From assembly GCA_037355855.1 (NCBI GenBank), contig CM074761.1, positions 5,661,346 through 5,725,345 of the forward strand: a DNA stretch of 64,000 nucleotides, written 5' to 3'. The first letter of the stretch is position 1. Each line of letters opens with the position of its first letter. The stretch is from Pseudo-nitzschia pungens (lineage: Eukaryota > Bacillariophyta > Bacillariophyceae > Bacillariales > Bacillariaceae). This document shows positions 1-11,069 of this stretch, piece by piece. The notes below the pieces were generated by a model. That model was not told the origin of the DNA and did no database searches. It was given only the letters and a program-made list of their open reading frames with translations. The position numbers and the translations under genes are program-made.

Positions 1-1234
1 TCAACAAAATTGTCCACCAAAGCTATTATGAAAGTGACATTGGGTTCACTTTTTATCATTACATTGTTGACATTATTCATACTATGAATCAGCAAGACTA
101 TAAAAAGAAAAAGAAATCAAAGTTCCCCTTTTCTGTAGGTGTCCATACTTTTACTACTAGTGGTATGGTAACAATATCTGGGTGCCATGTGTCACCAGGA
201 AATTTGAACAACAAAGGTTCTGATTGATTCAAGCCCACATTACTTCTGTGATTCTGCAGGGACTATCACAACAAAACCCAAATTAGCACAGGCTTGTCAC
301 TGTCATCCATGGCATTTTCAATGTCCAGTAGTTGAACACTAGTATTACTCTCATAGCATTTTTTGGGTAATCAAGAATGCAGCAAACAATATTGCTACTT
401 TTTTGGTTGAAATAATTTAAGTAGCATTTTTGTAACAAGCAAGAAGAAGCATGCAGCAAACAATGCTAATTTTCTGGTTACAATCAACAAGTAAGGTTTT
501 TGGGTAATCAAGCAGGCAGCAAACAATGTTGATTTTTGGAAAAAATCACATGAAGATCTGTGACAGAAAAAGTAAAAGTTGCTTTGCAATTTTGCCTGAA
601 AGATGCCTGGAGTCTAGAATCCCTTTGTATCTATTTGACCTTCCACATCCAAGAGATCCAACGGAGCATTTTTTGGGGAAAGAAGGTTCACCATATTTTC
701 AAGATGGTGGTTTTTGGTGCATTTCGCTCTGCATAATCAGCAGCCTTAGTTTAATTTCTGTCTACTAGGCCTTGTGTTTAATTGGCATCCCCAAAATATC
801 TGACGAATATTTTATCTCCAATTTCTGTGAGAAAAATTACCAGTAGTACTCACAAGCATTGACTGAGTTCTACCTCATCCTCAAATACTGAGAACGATTC
901 AAAGAATTGGTTGTAAGAGACACCAATTTGTACATGTATAATCTGGACAGACAGTTTTTGACACATTGCATTTTTTAGAATTCCTTTTCGTTTGGAGGAA
1001 AGGCTAAAGTCTGACTAAGAAAGGGATTTCTTTCCTTTGTCTTGCATTATTGTATTTGGTACAAGGGTAATATCACACTTTTTTTGGGTAACCTCACACT
1101 TTTTCCTTACACTTTTCAACCACTTACAGAACTTTCCAAACATATGAACGTACCTACGTCAGAACGTTCTTCTTCTTAATTAAGAACCAACTATACTTAA
1201 CTAACTTTACACTTAATTAACATGCACCTCTAAT
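1..1234. other. Gene-poor AT-rich stretch
   Basis: I see no convincing gene here. Reading frames are short, lack good start contexts and show no recognisable motif. The only structure is an imperfect threefold repeat around 363-540, listed separately. Confidence 0.5.
363..540. repeat. Imperfect triple repeat
   Basis: Three diverged copies, about 65-70 bp apart, share the core GCAGCAAACAATGTTGATTT and flanking GGGTAATCAAG. No coding or RNA function is visible. Confidence 0.5.
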
Positions 1235-1288
1235 ATTAATTTACTCGCACCTCCCCTACACCCACCGTACGTACGCCGAACAATTTTT

Positions 1289-1530
1289 GCACCTCCATGG
1301 TCGACATACGAATCGCACCACAATCGCTCGCACCTCTATCGACTTGCACCTCTCTGTAAGTGTTAAAAGAGCAACATACCTCTATCGCTCGCGTCTTGCA
1401 CCTCTAACGCGCGCGTCTTGCACCTCTATCACGTCAATCTGCACCTTTATCGCGTCAATCTGCACCTCTATCGCGTCGACATGCCGCTGCACCTCTATCG
1501 ATCGCACCTCTCTCACGTCAATTTATTTTC
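1289..1530. repeat. Degenerate minisatellite, GCACCTCTATCG units
   Basis: About ten irregular copies of a unit containing GCACCTCTATCGCGTC follow each other with spacers of variable length. A 96-codon frame runs through them, but it is a repeat translation with no domain, so I do not call a gene. Confidence 0.6.
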
Positions 1531-1741
1531 TACACAGCTCCCGGTACAAATCCTACACAAAATTTGAATTTTTTTAATTGGCTCATCCAATCGTCTGTCT
1601 TTCCCCCCCCTACGTAAATTCTACAGGGCCAAAAGTAGTACTTCTATTCCATTGCCCGCAACTCTGGACAGAACTACCAGAATTTTCCCTGTAGAATCAC
1701 ACGTACTGTCTGTTCCCCCATCTCTACGTAAAACTCCCTAA

Positions 1742-2088
1742 GGACCAGTCGCATACGATTTATACCACTTGTACATACCCCGGGTATAGCATCCACACTA
1801 GCACAGTGTAGCTGAGTGCTACAGGGTTAGGGTTCCTAATGCTAACCTACCATGCTACCATGCTAAGATACTATACTAGCTCGCTTAATAACTGTTTGGG
1901 TTAGGTGTCCGGTCATAGTACATATTGCACACCAATGACCCGACCCCGGCGGTAGCATAGTATCTTAGCATGGTAGCATGGTAGGGTAGCATTTGCAACC
2001 CTAACCCTGTAGCACTCAGCTACACTGTGCTAGTGCGGATGCTATACCCAGGGTATGTACAACTGGTATAAATCGTACGCGACTGGTC
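1742..2088. repeat. Long inverted repeat (foldback element)
   Basis: Two arms of about 140 bp are near-perfect reverse complements around a centre of about 60 bp. Both carry GGACCAGTCGC at the outer end, then the B-box-like GATTTATACCA, then CACTAGCACAGTGTAGCTGA and CCATGCTACCATGCTAAGA. The transcript would fold into a long hairpin. A related single-arm copy lies at about 40205-40435, so this is a dispersed family. No transposase is encoded, and the type of element is unknown. Confidence 0.85.
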
Positions 2089-2194
2089 CGCTTCTCCACT
2101 GTCTGTCTGTCCCCCTTCTTCCTGTCCGCTTCCCCACTGTCTGCCTGTCCCCTATTGGTCCGCATTGGTTTTCTATTTTTATGATAACTAAATG

Positions 2195-2257
2195 TGGCGC
2201 CAAACCTTTATCCGTTGGCGCCAAACCTTTATCTGTTGGCGCCAAACCTTTATCCGT
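2195..2257. repeat. Three exact-spaced 21-bp repeats with E2F-like palindrome
   Basis: Three head-to-tail copies of a 21-bp unit, differing at one base, each contain TTGGCGCCAAA or GTGGCGCCAAA. This matches the palindromic E2F/DP consensus. The spacing is two helical turns. No gene with a clear start lies directly beside it, so a regulatory role is inference. Confidence 0.6.
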
Positions 2258-3142
2258 TGTGGACCAACAAAGGGCATCCTGACGGAGGGAACAAATAGGT
2301 ATAATGAGTGTTAAAGAGGAAACGGACAAAAATAGAAGTCAACAATCCACCTGACTCTTGTGAAGAAATAAAGAAATGGCGGTACTATGACACACCTCCG
2401 TTGGGTCCATGGGTCCATGGATATCAGTTGGCTCCATCCGTAAAACCACTGAATGTTGACGATAAAGATGGGGAATAATCCGCCTCATAAATTGCCGGTT
2501 CATAATAATCAAAAAGCGACGTGAAGTTGATTTGTGATGCCATGGTGCGAATTGGTGCCTGAGTTGAGAATTGGTGGATTATACGCATCTCAATGGCTAG
2601 TGACAAGGACGATTCCAGGCAGGAAAGGGAGCACAGTGGCCGCTGAAGAAGATATTGGGAATAGTAATGGGGAGAAGCTTGCTATCAATGCCGACACAAA
2701 AATTGCTACTACGGTCATTGGTAATGTGACGCAATTGTTGAGGTCAAAAAGGTCGGAGAGTAGTTTGCCGCTGTGAATGACTAAAGGAGCAAGTTCCATT
2801 TGGAACTGGAGTATTACAAGACACATAAAACTGCGATTGGGAGAATGAAGAATGAGGATGTTATTCCACGACATTCTGTGATGGAGAAGAAGAACTCCTT
2901 ACGTCATATTGATATTTTTCACCATCATACATTTTTTAGTTAAAGTAGGTAATGTTGTATGTTTAAAAAAAAATGTAAATTTACCCTGAAAAAAGTGTGA
3001 GGATACCCCACGTCCTTGTATTTAAGTATTAGCTTCTTGCTTAACTTACAGTCAGATAGTTGCAAGAAAGCCTGCAGAAAAACGTCTGCTGCTTCCATTG
3101 AACTGACTACTACGTTTTGGTGGAAGTGCCTGTTATACTACT
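2258..3142. other. No supported gene
   Basis: A 39-codon frame on the minus strand starts MASQINFTSLFDYYEP in a good Kozak context near 2543. A plus-strand frame covers 2534-2776. Neither shows a domain or length that would support a gene. The first may be a relic exon. Confidence 0.4.
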
Positions 3143-3323
3143 TGCCGTGCACCGGAATACAGTTACGAGTCCACTCGTGACTGGAATCAGCGAGTCTCCG
3201 TATCGCCAACAAGGAGATGGCTTCTAGATCCGATAGCAATAGTAGACTAATCAATAGAGCTCACAATTTGCATATCACTACTATTCTAATCACTACTACT
3301 AGTAGTAGACCCAGGGTATGGCA
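3143..3323 (+). mobile_element. Solo LTR of the Ty3/gypsy family seen at 32-36 kb
   Basis: The 181-bp segment begins TGCCGTGCACCGGAATAC and ends GGGTATGGCA. It aligns end to end with the reverse complement of the two LTRs at 32261-32437 and 36360-36536, with moderate divergence. It is flanked by the 5-bp direct repeat CTACT on both sides, the expected target-site duplication. No internal element sequence is present, so recombination between two LTRs probably removed it. It is more diverged than the LTRs of the full element and hence older. Confidence 0.9.
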
Positions 3324-4102
3324 CTACTAGCACTAATAGTAGTCTTGACATGAATGTTGATAATGCACATGTGGTGCTATCGATCCTTCTTCTTAAGCAA
3401 AGCATAAGGTCAATTATTTCATGGCTGCTAAACTCTTTTTAGAAAAACCAAATCCATCTTGCTCACTTCTCGGAAATCATAGAGAGGAATGTTTGGCCTC
3501 CCCACGTAGGTACTGATACTAGTAGTACCCATGGCCAAAAAATGGCATCGTGGGCGTTGCGCCCAAAATCGCTCGCTACATCACGTGCTGGCAGCAGCAT
3601 AGCAGGATTTGGCGGATGACGATTTCAGCCGCGTCGCTTAGTAGCTAGTGGAGTCTGAGAAGATTTTTTTCCAGCGAAACAGAGGTGACTCTGCTGGGTT
3701 TCTAATAGTAGTACTAATGCTACACTGGTGCTGCCCGTGTGTCACCACTGGAGCACCATTTCCATGTTCTCTTTGCCTTCCACAGGACTCTCTTGTCCTC
3801 TTATTGGAAGGCTGAATGAGTTGCAAACCAAAACAGTACAACAGCCTGTTCAAAAAGGAGACCTTGTTTCTCAAATCAAAACACTCCCACACAGCCAAAC
3901 TACCTATATTGTACAACAAGTGCTAGCGGTACCGGAACATTTTTAACTAGAGCGATCCGGAATTTTAAAGCGCGGTGCCAATCGCACAGGGCACTCCCAA
4001 AGAAAACAAAATTAATTCGTTGACTCGTTTGGAACCAAACTGTGCAGTATCATGATAATGTTATCAGAATATCATGTCGTGTCGTGTCATATTATCATAA
4101 TA
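3324..4102. other. Intergenic region downstream of the OTU gene
   Basis: There is no gene with recognisable features. Short frames on both strands (for example 3638-3919) lack motifs. The right end would hold the 3-prime untranslated region of the OTU gene. Confidence 0.4.
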
Positions 4103-5411
4103 TCATATTGCAACAACCCGAAACATCTCGGGAGAATTTGTTTCTTCTTCTTCGGTATCGGTCAACAAGGTCCCGTCCTCGTGCTGCTGTTTGGCCCTGA
4201 GCCGTTCGACCCGAATTGCGTGCTTTTGTTTCGCCAGGCAGCATTTTTTGTATCTCAAACCACTCCCGCACGGGCAGGGTGCGCTCCTCTTGACGGTTTT
4301 CGTTGGCCCCGTGCCCGTCGTTTGACAGGAGAGTGGCAATCCGGACAGGGAAGCGGTGACGCATTCGATCTCGGGGGACTCCTGCTCGACGCATTCGTTG
4401 CTGGTTGTGTTGTTGTTGTTGTTGTTGTTGTTGATTTGTATGATGGTAGATGCCTGGCCATTAGCGGGAGTGACCTTTATGCGTGATGGTTTCGGCGGGT
4501 GCAATTTGTTTCGAACGGAATTGTAGTGATCGTTGTCGTGGAAGCTGACGAGAAGATCCGGTCCCATCGATTTCGACTCACCGTGGTCAATCGTAAACGC
4601 CGCCATGGTTTCGGAGTACACCGTGACATTGCGTCTGGGATTGGATTGGATTGGATTCGATTCGATTCGCGACCACCCGTTCCGTTCCGTTCCGTTCCGT
4701 TCGATACCGATGCACCATCCAGTCCAGTCCAGTCCAGTCCAATCGTCCGGTCCATGCGAGATGCGATGCGAGTCGGTGAGTTCATTCGTAACGATGGAGT
4801 ACACAATGCAATGCGATGCAATATGCATTGCGATCCAACCACAAAAGCTCGCCCTCGTTTGATCCATCACGCTTTGCTACCTACCGGTACAGCCGAGCCG
4901 CTGCCACAACCTCGAGGTTCCCTCCCCACTGCCCTTGTTCGCGCATGTTTCCAATGTAATCCTCAAAGTCTCTGGCGTCCTCTTCACTCTGGTCTTCGTC
5001 GTCCTCGTCTTCAAAGACCAGAAAGACCTGAAAGTCCCCCTGGTTTTGCTCCATAAAGTCACAAACGGCCGATCGCACCTCGTAATGCATTTTCCCGTAG
5101 TCCCCAAACAGCTGATCGGAAAGTGACCGAAACAAACAATTCCCATCGGCACTCATTTCGACAATCTCGAGCCCGTCTGCGTCCAGGGTGTTCCGTAGCC
5201 GTTTGCAGTCCTCCGTGTCGTAATGCTCGTCGTCGAAATCGTGTTTTTTGTTGCTTTTGCGGTTGTTGTTGTTGTTGTTGTTGTTGTTGTTGAGTTTGCG
5301 GCCTCGTTGCCCAGAGCACGGTTGTTCTTCTCCATCGTCGATGCTTTGATAGGAACCTTTGCCTCTCTTTCCAGTCTTGTTTCGTTTCTTGTTTGTATTG
5401 TTTTTGCCCAT
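4103..5411 (-). CDS. OTU-family deubiquitinase with C-terminal SEC-C motif, two exons
   Basis: Predicted to remove ubiquitin from proteins as a papain-like cysteine protease. Exon 1 is 5411-4885 and exon 2 is 4634-4103, joined in phase 2 by a GTAGGT...CCCAG intron of 250 bp, giving 352 residues. An Asn run and basic N-terminus precede the OTU core. SADGNCLFRSL supplies Asp89 and the presumed nucleophile Cys92, and DNDHYNSVR supplies His212. The splice joins the two halves of the catalytic domain, which supports the model. Near residues 292-312, APCPCGSGLRYKKCC is a SEC-C zinc-binding motif. OTU plus SEC-C is a known plant and algal architecture. The start MGKNNTNKK follows AAAA; the frame stays open upstream only from a TTG. 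The intron is full of pentanucleotide repeats. Family assignment is firm; the substrate is unknown. Confidence 0.87.
4635..4884 (-). repeat. Intron of the OTU gene filled with pentanucleotide repeats
   Basis: The intron holds successive short runs with a 5-bp period (plus strand: GGATT, CCGTT and CCAGT units). Similar 5-mer runs occur in the other long introns of this window. Confidence 0.8.
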
Positions 5412-7088
5412 TTTTTCTCTACGAGTAGCTCGCAAAGCGGAACTGTTCTTAGCGCGTGCACTGGCTCTATTCTGTGAGGAGAGAGATTGTCCCAGCTCAA
5501 CAAAGAAAAGGAAACATGAACCGTCGTACGGTATCTTCCGGTCAGCGGTTAGCGATATGCCGTACGGAGAACGGTATGCCGGTGTACCAGAACCAGTAGT
5601 CCTAGGTTCGTCCGTTACAGCAACGTTCCGTACAGGCAAGCCTTGTGAAAAGATTACTAGTCGTTGAGAGAGGAAAACTTGTCATGACCTAGAACGCAAC
5701 AAACCAAACGAATGCATGTGATAGGTGGGCCATAGTAATTTCTCGATGCACGAGTGAGGTACGGTATGGACGCGTAAGAGGAATATTATTATTACCATCT
5801 TTTGATGTAAACGTATGAGTAATTTAATCGTACGAAACAAATACGAAGTAAATACGAAGTACTAGTAAAAAAATAATAGTATCAACGAAGTAAGGTTAAT
5901 TAACTTAAAATTACTTGTAAGGCTTACTTCGTAGTATTTTAAAATAATGTGTTGATTAAAAATACCAAAAATACTGTTACGTAAGATCTTAGTTAATTGA
6001 AATAGAGCTCAACGAAGACAAGTGAATGAATCTCTCGTTACCGAGATTTCAGGGAGAGAGCCATCCCGGGACTTGTAGGTGTAAGGTTACCCTAAGGTTT
6101 ACCCGTACCGTACAGTGCTTCCGTAGGCTAATAGTGTGTACCTTACCGTTAGCTTCTGTATTTTTTTTTTTAAAAAAAAAAGTCGTGTACGGTAATTACG
6201 TAAGGTTACGGTAAGTTACCGTACACCATTTGAGAACAGTTGCGACCAGTACCTACGGTACGTACCCTGGTACTCGTAGTTGTTGTTATCGAATTTGGAG
6301 TGAACGCCTATCTGGTAGGCTTATTAGTAGTACTACCTAGTAGGAGTACGGTACTGCTTTGAGTGCCAATGAATGGTTGAACAATACAATGGGCATAATA
6401 TGTGTCCGGTCAACACTAAGAGTGGATTAAGGAGAGTTCAACACAAAAGGAACAGTTGAAAACGGTTGATATTGATTGATACTCAACCTTGTTATACAAG
6501 TATGTGCTAGGGTGGTGGTCAGATAGTAGTATCATTTCCGAATGGAGCAACTTGTTGCTTCTTTCAATAAAAAAATACTAATATTATAAGAATTTAGAGA
6601 GCTAGTAAGACCCTACCACCATACCTAACTGCCCAGAGTATTGCCTTCAAATGCATAATTGGTGTACGGTAACCAATTTCGTCAGATTCTCAAGTACAAA
6701 GACACAGTTCATCGAAGTGGCTTGTTTGATTATCATCGATTTTCAGCTAATGCCGGACTAACCTCAAGAGTCCTTAGCACCTGAATTTGCAACAACAAGA
6801 ACAACTCTTAAAGACTGTAGAACCATGAACCTATTGAAAGACAAAAGTACGAGCTTTCTTCAAACGAGCTGCTACATGTTACTTTTGGATGAAAATTTTA
6901 GAAGTTAGGGTTGCTCAAACAAGAACCAACGCATACGCGTCGATTTTGGACACCGCCACCACTAGACGATACTTTTAAACCACCGAAATCTGGAACCTAT
7001 CTGACCTTCTACTACAATTCACACATTCGACTCAATAATTTTCGTGCTTTTTGTATGGCTCGTCTTGCATCTCTTCTTACTTGGTTTA
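5412..7088. other. Intergenic region with repeated GTAAGGTTAC-type motifs
   Basis: No gene is supported. The stretch contains many copies of GTAAGGTTAC, TTACCGTA and TACCGGTA on both strands, notably 6085-6240, and a T11A11 block at about 6161-6182. Confidence 0.45.
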
Positions 7089-7280
7089 ATGGAATCAGCG
7101 CGTTCTCATCACAGTGCAGTGAGCGAAGAGTTACTTCAGCAGTCAGAATTTCCCAAACAAAAAGGCGGAAAGCGGATGGTGCCAAACAGAAAAAGCCACC
7201 GATTGCGGAAGCAGATGTCGAAGTTGCACGGGCAGCGCAAGAGCATCGAACCATTACAATGCTGTCACTGCGTTACCTGA
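7089..7280 (+). CDS. Doubtful small basic ORF
   Basis: A 63-codon frame starts MESARSHHSAVSEELLQQSE and is rich in Lys/Arg, ending in LQCCHCVT. Its composition looks more protein-like than the surroundings. It has no family resemblance and no visible partner exons. It could be a relic of a larger gene; protein-like fragments also occur near 8181-8280 (+) and 8440-8620 (-). Confidence 0.2.
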   Translation: MESARSHHSAVSEELLQQSEFPKQKGGKRMVPNRKSHRLRKQMSKLHGQRKSIEPLQCCHCVT

Positions 7281-7654
7281 TGAGGTGCGCCCGATGTCGT
7301 TGAAGAAGATCCCCTCGGCACTGTCGTTGTTGCAAACAAACCAAAAGGTTTCTGAAGATGATTGCAACAATGTTGAGAAGGAAGAACCCATAGAAAAATG
7401 GATTTGCGATCGAGAACAACAGTAGATTTCTCTGCTTACCTCGCATCATCTCGAGTCCCCTGTATTGGTTGGATGAATTTTTTGGTGTATCGCCTCGCGT
7501 CCCCTGTGAATTCGCCGTGCGCTGTCTCCTGCAGATCGACGCGTTGCTGTTCGACTTAAAATTCGCTGTTCGTTGTCCCCTATATGTCGACGCTTTGCTG
7601 CTCTTTCTTGCTGCTGTTCGCTGCTTCCCAAAATAGTGTTTTTCTAGTGCAATG

Positions 7655-8062
7655 CTGGGTATCTCTTTCCAGTACAAAAACCACGCGTCGAACCTAGCAA
7701 AACTCCAACGTCATTCGCTGCCTGCTGTTTGCTGTTCCGAGTACACTTTCCCGCTCTTTGCTGCTGCTTGGGTATGATTTCGCAGTACAAAAACCACGCG
7801 TCGAACCTAGTAAAACCCCGTGCGCTGTTTCTTCTTTCCTGATTCTTGCTGTCCTCTGTGGATTGACGCTTTGCTGCTCCCCCCTGTACTATGTATCTAG
7901 GACGATGCTGGGGTATCTCTTCACAGTAGAAAAACCACGCACCAAACCTAGCGAAACCCGGTATGATATTTGCTGCTTGCAGCTCCCCCCTGTTCTGATT
8001 ATCTAGGGCGATGCTATGGTATTGTTTCGCAGCACAAAAACGACGTATCGGATCTACCGAAA
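7655..8062. repeat. Four diverged tandem repeats of about 110-140 bp
   Basis: Copies around 7655, 7765, 7903 and 8010 share GATGCTGGGTATCTCTT, then CAGTACAAAAACCACGCGTC and AACCTAGCAAAACC. Between them lie variable GCTGTTTGCTGTT stretches. Coding capacity is not evident. Confidence 0.65.
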
Positions 8063-9289
8063 CCGCTCGCTGTTAGCATCGCTGTTTTGCTGTAGCGGTC
8101 CGCTGTTAGCTGCCATCCTCTTTTGATCGAGCTACGATCTGTTTGTTCGTCTTGTTACTGCGTAAATTAGTGCATTGACAATGCTTACACGTCTTTTGGA
8201 AGAGAGTGTAAGAGAAACAAATGGCGCTGGAATCGGCGCTCTACTTGCTGAGATAAAAGGATCGACTGCGAATAGTCGCAGCGCGTTTTTTTTTTTTTTT
8301 TTTTTTTTCCAGTTTCGAACGGTGTTCTCTTTTTTTCGCAGTGGCGAAAAACTGTCACCCACCAGACGAATTAATCCACAATTCCACAGTCACAGTCTTC
8401 TACGGTAACTCTTGATACAAAGGTGGTGATTGCGCAAGGAGTACGGAATGAACCAGGTATTTTCCGAGATATCAGTCAATCGGTGTCCTTGTTTCTGCTG
8501 CTGGGCGCATATTTTTTTCAGCTTCGTGGTTCGGGCCTTCTGCTTTGCAATCCCACTCCTCGACACACGCTCAAGCAATCGATCTGCAACTGGGACATCT
8601 TCTAGGTCTTCTCCTGAAGATGGAGAGGCCACTGGCATCAGTGTTAAACCGTGCACTAGATACAACGACGATAATGAGGTCGATCACGTCCCTTGTCAAG
8701 TTGCGAAAAATGGAGTTTTTTTCGTTTTTTTGGGGTGTTCATGGAAAGCACCTGATTCGCTGCAAAACAGCGCCGACTTCAGCCCTTCAAAATTCATCCA
8801 CTGCGTGCCCGCGCTTTGAACTGCTTTATGCTTCACCTCGGTTCCAAGAGACTTCCCATATGCCATAAAAATCACAGTCTCCGTTATTTTTCGTCGATTC
8901 CATCCATTGCACCTCTTTTCGTTCATTGCTCGTCCGTTCCCATCACACAAAGACATATCTGACTTTTACGTTCGTGCTTCATTAGTGTGTCTCTTTCAAA
9001 GGTACTTGCACGTGCAGTGCTTATTCTGGATCGATGACATTTTGTTTCTGAAAAGTCATCGAAATCGAAGATTCATGGGAGATTGTCATTAACATACTCC
9101 GCAATGATGAATGGTAGGATTATCCCATGGATGATGAGTGGCATTCATCCGTTCCGAGACACGGAGTGCCATTCAGATTGGCCTCGGGATAGTACATCGA
9201 TATCCCAGATGACATAGGAAAGACCACGATATCATTTTCACTTTCAAGATGTTATCGTTATCGGCGAGTTACATCGAAAGCCCATTGGA
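8063..9289. other. No supported gene; relic-like reading frames
   Basis: Frames at 8175-8408 (+), 8390-8665 (-) and 8545-8868 (+) overlap on both strands without motif support. A run of about 22 T interrupts the first. I see no gene that can be defended. Confidence 0.4.
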
Positions 9290-10160
9290 TAGTAGTTGAA
9301 CAGCACGTGTTCACTTTCCTCTCTTCATGAAATAGGAATTAGCGTATCAGAAAGAGCATGATATTATTGTAATCATGAATGGGTTGCAAATTTTGTGTAG
9401 TTTTATGGAAACATTATGTCGCAAATGGGTACTCACGGAAGTTTCTCCATGACACAATGAGCATGTAAGACAGACCAAGATGTCAAGATAGTTGTTGCGA
9501 TGTTCACAATCTGCGATAATCCCATCGCTGAGTTTTATCGAGAGCATAGTGGATAGTACTCTTGGAACTTTCTTCATAAAGGAGTTAGCGTATGGGAAAG
9601 ATCCTTATATTATTGTAATCATTAATTGAATGTCAGTTGTACGGAAACATTTATGTCGACAGCTCCGGAAATTGAAACTTACTTAATTCTCGTCATGACA
9701 CGATGAGCTTGTCGGAAAGAGCATGATATTATTATGATCGTCAATGATTCAATAATCAGCTACAGTTGTATATATTACTAGGAAGCTCATTGAATGGTAC
9801 TCATGGAACTTTCTTCACGACCCAGTGAGCCTGTTGAAGGGTGTAGCATATCATTGTTACCGAGAATGGTTTACAAATCTGTTGCAATGTCATCGAAACA
9901 TTTATGACAAGAGCCCAGAAAATGGTACTCGCGGAACTTTCTTTGTCATACAGAGAGCGTTTCAGCAAGTGTATGATATTATTCTTATCCCAAATTGTCT
10001 GACCAATTGAAGTTTCATAGAAACATTTATAACAAAAGTTCCCCAATAGTTCCATTACCAATAATGGGTCGGAAATATCACAACATCAATACAATCGTGA
10101 ACAGGTCTGGAATGGATCACATTTTATCAATAATTTTTGTCAGTAATCTAGTGAATAGTA
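9290..10160. repeat. Imperfect tandem repeats of about 120-180 bp
   Basis: Five or six diverged copies contain, in order, GGTACTCATGGAACTTTCTTC, a short stretch with ATGA and GAGC, then GAAAGAGCATGATATTATTG, TAATC and GAAACATTTATGTCG. Indels between copies scramble the frames. No ORF persists across units, so this looks like an eroded satellite. Confidence 0.7.
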
Positions 10161-11069
10161 CTCTTGAAAATCCAGCCATGATTCATCGCGTGACGTAAAC
10201 AATTTTGTTTCGAAGGTCGTCACTTCGCATTGTTTTTTTTGATGGGATCGTCGTGAATTATTTGTTCCACGCGAAGATGTCGTTGAAACTAGACAAACAT
10301 TCGACAAAACATTCGACAAACATTCGACAAACATTCGAACACATCGTGAGCTCACAATCCGATTTTCGACAAAAGTGAAAAGACATACAAACCCTTCGTA
10401 CGTACAGTACAACACATCATCGACGATAATAGTAAGTTTTTCTCGATCAAAATAATTCGAAAGTTCGATGTTTTGTTCAATCATTCTCAAAATTGCTGCA
10501 CCCATACTCGAGTCGATGGGGTCGTGCACAGTTCAATTTTCGAACCCAAAAACAATCGATCAAATTCGATTGTTGAGATCTCTTTGACTTCAATTTTTTG
10601 ATTCGTCCGAGCGCTTACGTTGGGGGCGTTCGTAGCTTGTGAGACATCAGGTCTAATCGAATGAATCAATCCAGTTGACTCAAAGATTTGTTTCGTGACT
10701 TACGATCGAATCAGTCAATTGTGTCGTGTCGGGTACGTCATTCGTCTTATCTCCGAATCATTCATGACTCAAAACTAATTCATTCCTGAGGAACATCGAG
10801 GATGATTCTCACGAATGAATTAGTTTTGAGTCGTGAATCATTTGGGGATTGGTATCGTACGATACGACACCAACTAGAAGACAATGGATTCGCTACAACT
10901 CACGACCCGAATATGAGTACCGCTACCGGTACAATAGACACAAACCATGCCACAAACTCGAGATTGAATTAACAATCGACTGAAAAATGATGGTTGACTA
11001 CATGCTTGGTGTCGGTCATTAACTCACACGTGCTGTCATTTTTCCGTCAAATTGTACAGACATTACACA
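10161..11069. other. Upstream region of the DUF285 gene
   Basis: This holds a short ACATTCGACAA tandem array at about 10288-10342, a 30-bp-arm hairpin at 10756-10842 and several TGACTCA motifs. No gene is supported. Confidence 0.45.
10756..10842. promoter_or_regulatory. Perfect-looking 30-bp inverted repeat containing bZIP-like sites
   Basis: The left arm AATCATTCATGACTCAAAAC continues to CTAATTCATTC. The right arm at 10813-10842 is its reverse complement apart from one base. The left arm contains TGACTCA, a bZIP (AP-1/GCN4-type) half-palindrome; a further TGACTCA lies near 10676. It sits about 230 bp before the DUF285 gene start. Control of that gene is inference. Confidence 0.5.

Noticed and set aside
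7273..7677. 134-codon minus-strand ORF
   Set aside because: Lies across diverged repeats (GCTGTTCGCTGTT units) and has no recognisable domain.
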